Shown: in pieces, positions 21,267 through 31,969 of the stretch | Numbering within the stretch: position 1 is the stretch's first letter | Layout of the letters: each line of letters opens with the position of its first letter | NCBI GenBank assembly: GCA_019188255.1 | Contig: JAETXT010000005.1 | Span: 1,178,001-1,242,000, forward strand | Reading direction: 5' to 3' | Source of the DNA: Verticillium longisporum | Lineage: Eukaryota > Ascomycota > Sordariomycetes > Glomerellales > Plectosphaerellaceae | DNA: 64,000 nucleotides | The notes under the pieces: model-generated | Databases searched by the model: none | What the model was told of the DNA's origin: nothing | Seen by the model: only the letters and a program-made list of their open reading frames with translations | Program-made: the position numbers and the translations under genes

Positions 21267-22028
21267 ATGGGCTCCACGCCCTCTCCCATCCGCCTCGCCA
21301 TCCTCGAGGCAGACACCCCCCTGCCCGAGACCCAGGCCACCTACAAGGGCTACGGCGGCGTCTTCACGGCCCTCCTGCGCACCGCCGCCCTGACGCTGCC
21401 GACGCCCGCACCCCTCGACTCGCTCGTCACCATCACGACCCACGACGTCGTCAACGACCCATCGTCCTACCCCGACCCCGATACCATCGACGCCATCCTC
21501 GTCACGGGCAGCAGACACACGGCCTACCACGACGAGCCCTGGATCCTAGCCCTTGTCGACTACACCGCCCGCTGCCTCGCCACGGGCCGCGTCCGTGCCA
21601 TCGGCGTCTGCTTCGGCCACCAGATCATCGCCCGCGCCCTCGGCGGCACCGTCCGCACCTCGCCCAAGGGCTGGGAGGTCGCCGTCACCGACGTCACCCT
21701 GACCCCTGTCGCCCGCGACCTCTTTGGCCTCGATGTCCTGCGCATCCACCAGATGCACCGCGACGAGGTCGTTGACGTGCCGTCCGGCGCCGAGAGCCTC
21801 GCCGCCACCGACACGTGTCCCGTCCAGGGCTACTACGCCAAGGGCCGGTACATTGCCGTCCAGGGCCACCCCGAATTCACGGGGCCTATTGTCGCCGAGA
21901 TCCTCGCGAGCAGGCACAAGATGGGTATTTTTGACGACGACACGTACACCGAGGCCGTCGAGCGCGCCGGCATCGAGCATGATGGTGTGGCCGTCGGCAG
22001 GGGGTTCCTGAATTTCCTGCAGCAGTAG
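21267..22028 (+). CDS. class I glutamine amidotransferase-like protein
   Basis: A single exon of 253 codons with the class I glutamine amidotransferase (GATase1) fold. The nucleophile elbow is IGVCFGHQI, with Cys-115; the His and Glu of the triad are in VQGHPEFTG (His-201, Glu-203). All three residues are present, so hydrolase or transferase activity is plausible. Stand-alone fungal proteins of this type (for example yeast YLR126C) are believed to act on gamma-glutamyl or related small substrates in the cytosol; the true substrate is unknown. There is no synthetase domain, which excludes GMP synthase or carbamoyl-phosphate synthase. The start ATG has a CACCATGG context right after the GAACACA leader. 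The gene is divergent from PPX1 and convergent with the receptor gene. Confidence 0.9.
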   Translation: MGSTPSPIRLAILEADTPLPETQATYKGYGGVFTALLRTAALTLPTPAPLDSLVTITTHDVVNDPSSYPDPDTIDAILVTGSRHTAYHDEPWILALVDYTARCLATGRVRAIGVCFGHQIIARALGGTVRTSPKGWEVAVTDVTLTPVARDLFGLDVLRIHQMHRDEVVDVPSGAESLAATDTCPVQGYYAKGRYIAVQGHPEFTGPIVAEILASRHKMGIFDDDTYTEAVERAGIEHDGVAVGRGFLNFLQQ

Positions 22029-22414
22029 GCGGCCATTGGCATGGTGGGGGGATTCGTTCTATTTATTGTTCCCGGACAGCCGTCAGACCCTGGGTGCACG
22101 GCAGCACAGCAGAGAGCACAGCAGAGAGCACAGCAGGTGACGGTGACACGGCGTTGAAGGCAGCATAGCTATGGTTACATCGGTTACATTTCGACAGACA
22201 GTTTCATCAACTCCTTTCTTTACCTTTGAAATGTACGTCTGAAATCAAGACGCCAGTCTCATAACTGACGCATATCTAGCTCACGACCTTCTTATCTTGT
22301 CCATACCATCTAATGCCGCCAGTAACTAACCACCAGATGCGCCGGATGCCATGCTTGACCTCCTCGGGTATCATTCAAAAAGCAGCCCTATCCCTCCGTC
22401 GACAAAGGAGATCG
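22029..22414. other. convergent 3' intergenic region with short tandem repeat
   Basis: A 386-bp spacer between convergent genes. It holds a 14-bp repeat (about 2.5 copies of GCACAGCAGAGA) at 22101-22137 and otherwise nothing recognisable. Confidence 0.6.
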
Positions 22415-23475
22415 TCACGTCCTCTCTCTCATCTCAAACACATCGCCTACCTGCCTCTCTCTCCCATGACTCTCCCCCTCTTCATGATCCTGCCCCTCAT
22501 GATCTCCCCGCTCATGATCCTCCCCCTCATGATCCTCCCCCTCCGCTCCCACGCGATCCAGCCACTCCCACCACTCCGTCTCCGTCCGCGGCGACCGCTG
22601 CCCCGTCCTCGGCGACCTCTGCCTCATCCTCCTCTCCGAAGCCTCGATATCCCGCCTTGCCCTCGCGTTCCTGCCATCAAAAAGCATCTCCTCCCTCGTC
22701 CGTCCGGGGCCCTCGCCCTGCCTCATCCCCCAGCGAGTCCGCCAACTGCCCCTGCACCCTCCATCACCACCAACACCGCGCCCCTCGCCCCTCGTCACGG
22801 CCGCCGCGACAGCAACAGCCGGCGCCCTTCCCAACCCCTGCCTTGCCTTCCCGTGCCCGTGCCGCCACGGCTTCTCCCGCAGCGCAAACAGCACGGCATC
22901 GGCGGCTCCCTGCATGCACAGGCTCACGAGGCTCGCGAGCACGAGCCCAAAGGGCCCCGCGCGCAGCGGCTCGTTCCACCGCAGCACGTGCTGCGCGAAC
23001 GGCACCGCCCACACGAGTATATAAACGAGCGGATAGACGAAGAGTAGGCGCAGCTGCCGCCGGATTTTGAGCCGCGCGCGCGCCATGCTGCCCGACGGAT
23101 CGGTGGCCGTGGCGCCGATCCCGGTTCCGGTTCCGCCGGTGCGCCGGAGCGGGCCGGCCGAGGCGGCGATGGCGAAGAGAAAGGGCGAGGGCGAGGGCGT
23201 TGATGAGAAGGCTGTCGAGGAGGACTCGGTGTGCGGGTGTCGATATGGCCGCCCGTTGGGGCTGGAGAGCGATGAGGGCGACTGATCACTTGTTTTGCCG
23301 AGGCTTGGCGGCAGCGAGTGTCGCGCCGTTGTCGGATCGGAGGTGCGGGCTGGTGGAGGGGAGGCGATGGCCTGGTAGGACACCCGGTTGTCCCCTTGTT
23401 GTGGGAAGTGGACGGCTTCGACGTGGGCGTCATGTTGCGTCGTGTATTGTTCTTGGTGTTGATTTGCCTCCCGCA

Positions 23476-23506
<31 letters not shown>

Positions 23507-24651
23507 CTGCTCCGTGTCCATCGACGCGACGGCCTCGCCCCCGAACAGAGGCCACTTCCACCGAATACCGTGCGCCGTGTGGTGCGAGTCGACACGCAAC
23601 CGGCCGGCCAACGGACGCCGCAGCGGCTCGCCGCAGGAGCCCTCGCTCGAGACGGACCCGTGGCGCTGCCGCTCCTCCTCAGAGCACGAGTGGTGCGAGT
23701 CGGACGTCGACGGGATGAGCCCGTGGTAGGCGATCGGCGGCGTCGGCGGGACAGACATGTTGCGTGTGCCGGCCTGGTTGTTGCTCACATTGCTCGGGCT
23801 GCTCGTCGTCTGGTCGCTGCTGACGGGCGGCGGCGGCGGCGCGTTGCTGTGCCGCCGCATTCTGCTCTCCTTGCCGAAGCGGTGCATGAGCACCGACACG
23901 TAAACGTACGTACAAAAGTACGACACGATGATGATGAGCAGGATGACGTACCGCGGAATCCAGCTCAGCGCGAGCCGCGCCCAGAGCGGCTGGATCGGCA
24001 GGTAGCAGTACTGCCCGTTGTTGACGTACGCCGGCGTATTGATGAAGGCGAGGGACGCCAGGACGACCGGCAGGATGAACAAGACGGCGTAGGCCGTGCG
24101 GCGGTACGGATACAGCCCGCTCTGGCCGTTGAGCTGCCTTGGCTTGAAGATGTAGAGCGCTGTGTGGATGGCGATGAGTGCCACGGCTATGTCTGACGCC
24201 TCGATGCCGACGGCGAGGAAGAAGCCGCTTATCTGGCAAAAGACCGACTCTGACTGGATCGGCCCCATGGCAAAGTCGACAATGGGAAAAATCATGAAGA
24301 AGAGGGCCTCGAGGCCGTCGCTGACAATGAGGAGCATAATGAGGCTGCACGTGTTCGTTAGTTGATTCCTGCCCTTTAAATCCAGAAAGGGCTGGCAGAA
24401 AAAACATACTCATGACGGAAGCTTCTGCGCATGCGGAAGAACCAATACGTAACAAGCACAATGAGTGACAGGGTAAAAAGCGAGAGAGACAGGGAAACGC
24501 ATCGCAAGATGTAAACCTGCTGGTTAGAAAGCCCACTGGGGATCTCGCTGTACTGCAACACCTCGCGGTTGTCCAAAATGAAGTATCCAGTGCTTTCCGT
24601 GTCCGAGGATGAGCCCAGAACCGGACCCAGACCGCCAGATGTGGGCGGCAT
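22415..24651 (-). CDS. Git3/GPR-4-type G-protein-coupled receptor (carbon/nutrient sensing)
   Basis: Two exons (24651-24410 and 24344-22415; intron 24409-24345, donor GTATGT, acceptor CAG) give 723 residues. Exon 1 holds an extracellular N-terminus and TM1; across the splice the protein reads RRSFRHDLIMLLIVSDGLEA, a hallmark of Git3 receptors. TM2-TM5 follow (YRRTAYAVLFILPVVLASLA, ARLALSWIPRYVILLIIIVS), then a very long third cytoplasmic loop of about 250 residues with a poly-Gln tract, and Git3 C-terminal helices (RRQLRLLFVYPLVYILVWAV). Relatives (S. pombe Git3, yeast Gpr1, Neurospora GPR-4) couple to a Galpha that drives cAMP signalling in response to carbon source. The cytoplasmic tail ends in Glu-Asp-His-Glu repeats encoded by a 15-bp tandem repeat. 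The ATG at 24651 is the first in the frame. The ligand is unknown. Confidence 0.9.
22478..22546. repeat. 15-bp tandem repeat encoding the EDHE-type tail of the receptor
   Basis: About four to five copies of CTCATGATCCTCCCC (some degenerate) lie inside the receptor coding sequence and encode the acidic Glu-Asp-His-Glu repeats near its C-terminus. Such repeats often vary in copy number between strains. Confidence 0.8.
23475..23512. repeat. CAG/CTG trinucleotide repeat (poly-Gln in the receptor)
   Basis: A run of CTG and TTG triplets on this strand reads as CAG/CAA on the coding strand, giving about 11 consecutive Gln in the third cytoplasmic loop of the Git3-type receptor. Confidence 0.85.
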
Positions 24652-27600
24652 GACAGCAGACCAATACTCAGGCCTTGATGCTGATGCCGTTGGTGAAGCA
24701 TACAAGCAGCTCGAGACGTAGAACTTAGGTGGGGATGGGGAAGGTGTTTTTTAGAAATCGACCGACATGGTGAACCTTTTCGTTAGGATGTTGTTAGGCG
24801 TATTTCGATGAGCTGCGCGCAAATACCGATTGGAATTGTGCTGGTTGTACTGAAGCTCGTCCTTGTCCCTGCGTCGCCAGCCAGGTATTTGGACCTGCAA
24901 TGACAACCTCGATGTTTGATAAACCGCGTGTCGGTTGTCCTTTGTCCAATACTCTTTTCCAACGTCCAAGAGGCAGAATGCGTCATGGGCACTGGATATC
25001 GAGGGCAGCAGGTGCCCCTTGCACTACTCGTCAAGTCGTATCCGGTAGTTGAAGGAGGTACATGCGGTAGTCCTGCGCGCCGAGCTTTGCGTTCGTGACG
25101 GTCCTTTCCGGTGGAGCCCAATTCCCGTGCTTGACGGCGAGGATGGACAGCTGCAGGTGGACTCGAGTGTGTGTGTGTGTGTGGTCCAGTCGGTTCTCCG
25201 GTCGAGGTTCCGAGGAGAAGAGTGCGAGGGTGCAAGTGGGAGGCAGCTTCAAGTCAATCACCTGCTTGACAGATCGTCGAGGTTGCTCTCGCCACCTTGT
25301 CTTCGAAGCCGACTTTGGCAAGGGGCCTTATCAGTGAGCTGCCCGGATCAAGCTCCGAGCTGGGGGGTCCTGGAGAAAAAAGGCAAATGCAAAAAAAGAC
25401 ACATCCAATCAGCCCTGTAGGGAGGGGGGAGGAACTGTAATATCAGGATGGGCGGATGGGCGAGTATTCTGGAGACCAACCTTACGAAGACATGACAGCA
25501 CCCATTACAGCCAGGCGCCAACAAACGGTCTACCGTCGGACAGCCAAAGCTTATGAAGAGACACGCAAGGCCGATCTCTGCTGGGTAGACAAGACTCGCA
25601 CACAGGGCGCCCACCCCCTTACGGACCGGCCGTCATCGTCGTCAGGCATCGGCAGACACAACAGAGGGGGAAAAAATTCGACAGCTTGCATACGTGTAGG
25701 GCAGGACCAGGGTCGGGAAGCAAGGCATGGCGGAGAGACAACAGGGGGGGCAGGCGGTCCACCACACAGAGAGACTTTGGGCCGGATCGAGGAGGACGAC
25801 GCGCGAGCGGCAGACGGGTATCCAATGGCCGCTGGCCGGACTGGCGGGTTCGACGCAGGAAGCATGGAGTCCGCGTGCCTCCGAGTCGTGGAGGCAGACC
25901 ACCATTGGGACTTGCTGGGAAGATGACTCGGCAAGGGAGGCCGTGGGACACGGAAAGACATTGGCTCAGGCTGTACCGTACCATGCGGGGCCTGGGATGT
26001 CTCGGGGAACACGACGGCGTAGGCCAGGGATGTGCCAGAAAGGGCCATCCTGAAGAGGTTGGAGGCGCCTGGGGTGCAAAGCTTGGTATTGACCGTGGCT
26101 CCGGGAAAATGGGGGCTCAGGGTGCGGGATGACGAACGGCGGCTGTCCTAGTGTGAGAGAGAGGCTTTGCCCACCGACCCATGCTGTATTTGTCTCGATC
26201 TTGTCTGCCGCCGTGCTCTTCTTGTCGCGTGTGCTGCAGAACGGAAGAGCGACAGAGGCAGTGCACGACGGCGTGTGATGTGATGAAGTCCACCATAGGT
26301 AAGTAGTCTATGGAGGCCCAGGAGGGTTAGAGCCAGTCTGTTTATCGTTGATCGTGCCGCTGAAGCGGCTTAAAGATGGAATTAGGCCGGTCACACTGTT
26401 CCGTTGATCCCGGCCGCTCTTGCTGGCAAGCAGCGTATTGCCTGGGGCCCTGGGCAACTCGGACGATGACCAGAGCGAAAAGGAAGTGATCGCTCCAGTG
26501 TTGCGTTTCTCGCCAGCCCGATATGGACTGTTCGAATAGCGGTAGCACTGAGCGAACGTCTGGCCATTAAATGTACAGTACTTGTTTCTGCAGATGAACC
26601 TTCGTCAGCAGATCAATCTGCCAGTCAACGGCGTCGGTTTTGTTATAGGACGTCACGCGAGTGAACGAGAGGAGCCAGCTCATCGTACAGCGAGTGAGCT
26701 GTGCACCTTCAAGCCTTCAAGATTCAATAATGGCTCGTCACATGGCCTGCTTTCGCTTGAGCTCACTGTAGCGGTGAAGGCACAAAAAATGGGGGAGCGC
26801 CAAACATCACTGCATTTCTTCAGGATAGCCGTGCGCGCACGCCCGCCCAAGCCAGATCACCACCGGCAAAAAAGCGCACCGATCCAAACGATCCCGATTG
26901 ATTAGCGCTCTTCCTTCAAGTGGTACCTTAGGTTTGGCGCCAGCCAGTACATGGAAACACCAAGAAGGGAGACTGAGCACCGACCGCCTACTGTTGCTAG
27001 CCCATCCCCAGCTTTCAACCAAGTGTCCCCTTTAGCGGCCGTAAGCTTGAACTGCTAATGGGCTTCAGCGGTCGCATGCCGCATGGAGAGCATGCCGTAT
27101 GGAGAAAGCTAAACGCCCCCGGATGGGGGTTCACTGACTGGCGACACTGAGGAGGAGTCCGATCGGCGTCGCATCGAGTACTGTGCGGCACGTACATGTA
27201 GGCTCCTCAGTATGGGACCATTGAATTGTAACCTACCTTTGTATGGAGTCGACGTTGTCAAAGCAACCTCCCGCTTCCCAGTCTCGCTCCCCTGGCTGCT
27301 TGGTCTCTTGGCAGGTTGGGAGTGGATTGTCATGACACATGTGAGATGAGCTCTCGGCCCTCTCTATAAGGAGATTACCGGGACGCAAATATGAAGATAA
27401 CGTAACAAGAGAGCAGCGGTTCGACCCCAATGAAACGGAACAAACGCGAGGCCAATCATGCTTGTACGTGTGGACGAGGATGAGCGATGCATCTGATGAC
27501 ATTAACTTTGGCACTGCCCTGCGATCTTCGGACCCGAGTCTGGCTCCGTGCATCCCCTGGATCTCGGCTTCGTTGAAGGTTCAGCATGGGGCCCAAGTAC

Positions 27601-27906
27601 TAGCCTTACCCTGCCGAGATCCACGGCTGTCGTAGAGTGTCGCCTCAGATGCCGCATAGCAGGTCACACATCACACAGAGGATTCGAGGGCGCTGGCTTG
27701 CATCATCATAGCATCAGTATCATCGACGAGCCGGTATCCCCGGGCCCGCTACCTTTGGTATCTAACAAAACACGGCAACAGATTGTACATGGAAGGTCAA
27801 GTCCAACGCCCTACGCCGCTGCGCTTCTTCGCGTTCTTCAAAAGAGACACTCGCAGACAGTCCACACACAAACACACGTACCCAGAACAGCATGACAGCA
27901 TCGCCA
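24652..27906. other. 3.3-kb intergenic region upstream of the receptor gene
   Basis: No conserved coding segment was recognised between the receptor start and the MAD1 stop; open frames are short and of unusual composition. It includes a (GT)n microsatellite at 25167-25183. Its length suggests an extended promoter or 5' leader for the receptor, which is common for fungal signalling genes, but this is inference. Confidence 0.4.
25167..25183. repeat. (GT)n microsatellite
   Basis: Eight uninterrupted GT dinucleotides in the upstream region of the receptor gene. Simple sequence repeat. Confidence 0.8.
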
Positions 27907-30267
27907 CTAAGTTTCTTGCTCTTCAAAAAACTCAATGGTCATGGCCGCAAGAAATCCCGGAATGCAGCCTTTGGTGTGCACCCAGTATTTGATGTGGTTG
28001 CTGATCTTCGCTGCGAACGCGCTTCTGGGCCCGCCGCTGACCTTCATTGTGCCCTTTTCTCCGTCAAAGACAATCGAGTTCTCGTGCTCGTCCGTCTTTG
28101 AAGGGTAGTACTGAGATTCGACACGCATCTTGCCGTTCGGCATAAACGTAACTGTCCAGCCCATGGTGGAGAAGACGGCCTCCTTGAACTCTTGAGACTT
28201 GTTGCCCCAAACTTCCTTCAGTCGCCTGCTGAGCTTCTGTGCGCTCGCCGTCTCGGCCTTGGCTTCGTCGATGAGACGTTGTGCTGCCGCTAGCTGCGAC
28301 GCAGGGACTGTCGGGAAAGACCCTGATTTAGCTCGCGACTGCATGTGAGCCAGCAGCTCGGCGTTTTCCGTCTGCAGGGCCTTAAGCGTCGAGAGCTTGA
28401 TGGCTTCGTAGTCGGATGTTGGGTTGGATCGCAGCGAAAGTACGCGCGTTTTCGACGACTTTTTAGCCGCCTTCAGCTGCTCTTGTGCTACCGACAGCTC
28501 CTTCACCGTGAGCGCATGTTGTGACTGCAGGGCCGAGAACTCGTCTTGCAGTTTGCGCTTCTTGCGTGTGAGTTCTGCCAGCTGCGCCGAAAGCCCGGCG
28601 TCGTTCTCGTCCGTCCCGTCGTCGATTCTGGGTCGCTTATTCCCAGTCGTAGGCTGCGTGGTTTGAAGGGACGCCATCTCAGCCGCCAGAGCTTGCGTCT
28701 CCGACTTGTACTGATCAATCAACTCCTCGAGCTCCTTGATGCGCCTGGCTTTGCCCTCATCGTAGTTCTCCGGCTGAAGGTCTTCTGTGTCAAACAGCGC
28801 CAACTGTGCACGCAAATTCTCGACTTCCTTGACAGCTAGCGCTCGTTGACGCTCTGCCCTCATGCGCGCTTTGTCGGTATTGGAAGCACTGGCGTTGGCC
28901 TTGGCGTTCTGCACCTCGCCCTTGAGGCGCGTCACCTCGGTTTCCAGAGACTTGATACTGCTGTCCTGCGCAGCCAATTCGGCTTGCAGGCCGCCAATCT
29001 TGTCCAAGTGAGACGCGATCGTGTACCGCTCAGCAATGAGAGCCCGGGCCAGGGCTTCAGGGGAGTCGAATTCGAGATCCTCACCCGATGCGGTCGAGCT
29101 CTTGCGGTACGCGGGCCAGGCCAGCCTTTCGTCTTCGAGACGTTGACGCTGAATCTGAGCTTCCGAGAGCTCAACCTCGAGAGCCTGAGCAGCCTCAAGC
29201 TTGCGGAGCAGAGAACGCTTCTCTTCCTCCACAACCTCTGTAGCCCGATGGACTTGTCGCAAATGCTTTAGTTCACTCAAGTTTTCCCGATTCGTCGACT
29301 CGAGGTTCCGAATATGCGCAACTTGCTCAGACAGCTCTTGTTTGATGATGGCCATTGTGTCGGCATCTCCGGTCTGTGCCTTTAGGCGCAGCACCTCGGA
29401 CTCCAACTCGCCAATGTGGGTGTCCTTCTCGGCCAGCTGCACCTGCACCTGCTGCAATACCGTTTCGCGAGCCTGGCTCTCCTGCTCCAGCTCCTGCACA
29501 GACTTTTGAGCGGCTTGGAGCTGCATTTCGAGATCGATCGTCTTTTTCTCGTTGATCCGAGCGGCTTCGTCCTTGGCGTTGGAAAGGTCCTCGAGCTGCT
29601 CCTGTACCAGACGAGCCTCCTCTTCAGCATCACGCGCCCTTTTCTCCCAGGTCGACTTTTCTTGGTTGGAGGACTCTCGAATATCAGCAAGCTCTTTCTG
29701 CGCCGACTCCAGTTGGCGGAGCGCCTGCGACTTCTCCGTCTCGGCCGTCTGTTTCGCGGTGAAATCAGCTTGGGCGCGTCGGCGCTGGTCTTCGATATCG
29801 GCATTGTGTCGAGCTTCGGCCATCTGCTTCTCTTGCTCGAAAGTCTCTATCGTGTAACGGAGGCCGCTGAGCTCCGCCTTGAGCTCCTCGATGACATGGC
29901 GTTGAGACTCGTATTCCTCCGCGTCGGGTGGGGCAAGATTCTCCTTCGAGCTCTCCCGCGAAACGGCGCGCAGCGACTCGCCAGCGGCGCTTTGACGAGA
30001 AGATGGTCTGCTGGCAGCATTGTCGGCACCTGTCAAGAGGTTGTATGTCGGCTGTGTCTGGGTTGCGCGGAAAGTCTGCGGCGAAGTGTCAACTCAGTTG
30101 CCCCGGGCGGCCAGGGGGGGGGGATTTGTTTTGATGCAGCTACTTACGCGCGATCCTCGCAAGGACGTGTGTGGTCGGGGGATGCTGGCAGGACCAGCGC
30201 TGCGGTTCAATCGTCCGGAGAGAGATGTGCGCCTGGGCGGCTCGCCGGATGGAGTATGCGACCTCAT
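27907..30267 (-). CDS. mad1: spindle assembly checkpoint protein Mad1
   Basis: Exon 1 (30267-30148, 40 codons, basic and Ser/Arg-rich) and exon 2 (30075-27907) join in phase across a 72-bp intron (donor GTAAGT, acceptor CAG) to give 762 residues. Most of the protein is coiled coil (about residues 75-560). Family landmarks are the string TRVLSLRSNPTSDYEAIKLS (about 575-595), the ensuing STLKALQTENAELL, the Bub1-binding RLK motif in SRRLKEVWGNKSQEF (about 655-670), and the C-terminal RWD-like head ending EFFEEQET. Mad1 binds Mad2 and at unattached kinetochores helps form the mitotic checkpoint complex; it also sits at nuclear pores. The length agrees with other fungal Mad1 proteins. A GGTCACGTG box lies about 100 bp upstream of the ATG. 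Confidence 0.93.
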
Positions 30268-31018
30268 CTCGGCGCTGCGAAGCTCGACGGGGCGATTCAG
30301 CGACCGGCGATGTTGTTTGTTTCGTTTGTTGATTGACCAGATCTGCGCCGCCGGTGGTGATAAGGTCACGTGCGTCGGTGGGGTGCATGGGCTGCTTGGC
30401 AGCTTGCCTGCTGTGACAGGGATATTGCTTGTATCCTCGTCCATTTCAGCTGGGAGCCTTTTGAAAATGATGAACTGAATTGATATTCTGGGACTGTCAA
30501 GTCGCTGCTTATGAATTGATCGCAAGGACTCAAAGAGTACACGTCTGGCAGTCTATTGACTGTTAAGATGTATGAAGGTGTCTTTGTTCGCCGTTCTTCT
30601 GGAAGGTATTATGTACGACGATTGATCTAGGCAGTCACCATATGCCTGCCGTCTGGGCTTAGCTGCCTCGATAAAATCAATGGCCCGGCACCAATTACCA
30701 AGACGGAGAAATTCTCAGAGTCTTGAAGCCTGCCTGTACCGAGTTGATGGTCGAAGAAATAGTCCTTAATTCAGTGATAAATCCAAATACACATGGTCGC
30801 CCAGGGTACCTTACCTATCAGCTTGAACGAGCTAGATGAACACATATCCTGAAGTATTTTAAAATTGGAATGATGCTATTCACTAAGCCGATTGCTTTTT
30901 CGCTTCCAGCAGGAAGATCGACTTGACTCACTGAAAGCCAATACGAGGCTTAAAAATGGTCTTCTGCTTCCCTGTCCGAGCTAGGTACCTAGGTACCTAG
31001 GCAAGCCGATTACCCCAG
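30268..31018. promoter_or_regulatory. upstream region of MAD1 with E-box and CCTAGGTACC repeats
   Basis: The interval contains GGTCACGTG at 30364-30372, about 100 bp from the MAD1 ATG, and a perfect run CTAGGTACCTAGGTACCTAG at 30981-31000. The part between is AT-rich and without coding signal. Confidence 0.45.
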
Positions 31019-31969
31019 ATGACCAACGAGTTACCTGCTTTGCCACGCTGGCACGCCCTCTGCTCATGGTCCTCCTTCTCAAGCAGCCGAGAAGCCCCTC
31101 AACCTCATTCGCCGCCACTGTCAACAGCACCAAACGCTCAACGAGGGAGGTGCATCGCCAAGATCACAGCTCGCTGGAGATGGACGACGTGGTGCCTGAC
31201 CACGGAAGCGGCCGTCAGATGGACCCTGCACAATGACGTGCCAGCAGATCCCCGCGTATGGTTTGAGCTTGTTCCTGTCTTGGCGAAGCACAGCACAGAA
31301 TATGCTCCGTGCACTGGCCATTTGCTGCTTCCCCAAACAGGTGAGCTCGCAGCAATCACAGATTTTCCTTCAAGCCAAGATCCTACAACACCCCTTGAAT
31401 TTCAACCCGGCGCCCTCTATACAGCCGTCATCACGTTGCCGAAGGAGCTGGCTGCGGATCAACCACGAAATCTGCAGCTTCAGGCCGTGTCTCGACTACT
31501 CAATCCGACCATTCCGCTCATTGACGCCAACCGACGATCCAGTCCCCCGCTACCAATTTGGCCGTCCTGTACAACCTGCATATGGATTCCTTCAGCGAAT
31601 GATCTCTCGCAGCTGCTAGAGCTGGCGACCGCATCTCCAGCCGACATACAACCTCCGAGTGTACAAATTTCCCATTTCCACGATTCGACAGACGCCAGAC
31701 TACATCAAGAGCCTACATACGCCGCGTCTCGTAATCGCGACGAATCTCGATCCCACCCAACCCTCCAGCTCACCGTATCGACGGGAAACCAGCGCCATGG
31801 CAACAGCACTGACTCAAAACCGGCTGGCTCGGATGGCCTGGCCGTCGACTTCGCAGCCTCTGACTTCGATGCGACCTTTGCGCCGCCAATGCGTCTCTGC
31901 TTTCTCCTACACCAGACTGTACTCGGAACAGACTTCACCGGATACCAAGGCTGGCCAGACAAAACCTAA
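31019..31969 (+). CDS. doubtful ORF overlapping the start of TAM41
   Basis: A 316-codon frame beginning with ATG and stopping with TAA at 31967-31969. It overlaps the first 170 bp of TAM41 in another frame. Its length is unusual for non-coding DNA, and parts such as EFQPGALYTAVITLPKELAA look protein-like, but there is no recognised domain, no clear codon bias, and the C-terminal third is the shadow of TAM41. It may be an upstream reading frame in the TAM41 transcript, a decayed gene, or chance. I report it only because it fills an otherwise empty 780-bp stretch. Confidence 0.2.
   Translation: MTNELPALPRWHALCSWSSFSSSREAPQPHSPPLSTAPNAQRGRCIAKITARWRWTTWCLTTEAAVRWTLHNDVPADPRVWFELVPVLAKHSTEYAPCTGHLLLPQTGELAAITDFPSSQDPTTPLEFQPGALYTAVITLPKELAADQPRNLQLQAVSRLLNPTIPLIDANRRSSPPLPIWPSCTTCIWIPSANDLSQLLELATASPADIQPPSVQISHFHDSTDARLHQEPTYAASRNRDESRSHPTLQLTVSTGNQRHGNSTDSKPAGSDGLAVDFAASDFDATFAPPMRLCFLLHQTVLGTDFTGYQGWPDKT

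Noticed and set aside
22313..23070. Pro/Leu-rich plus-strand frames of about 240 codons
   Set aside because: Antisense to the low-complexity tail of the Git3-type receptor and its tandem repeats.
27405..27440. GGTTCGACCCC as a tRNA B-box
   Set aside because: No cloverleaf can be formed around it.
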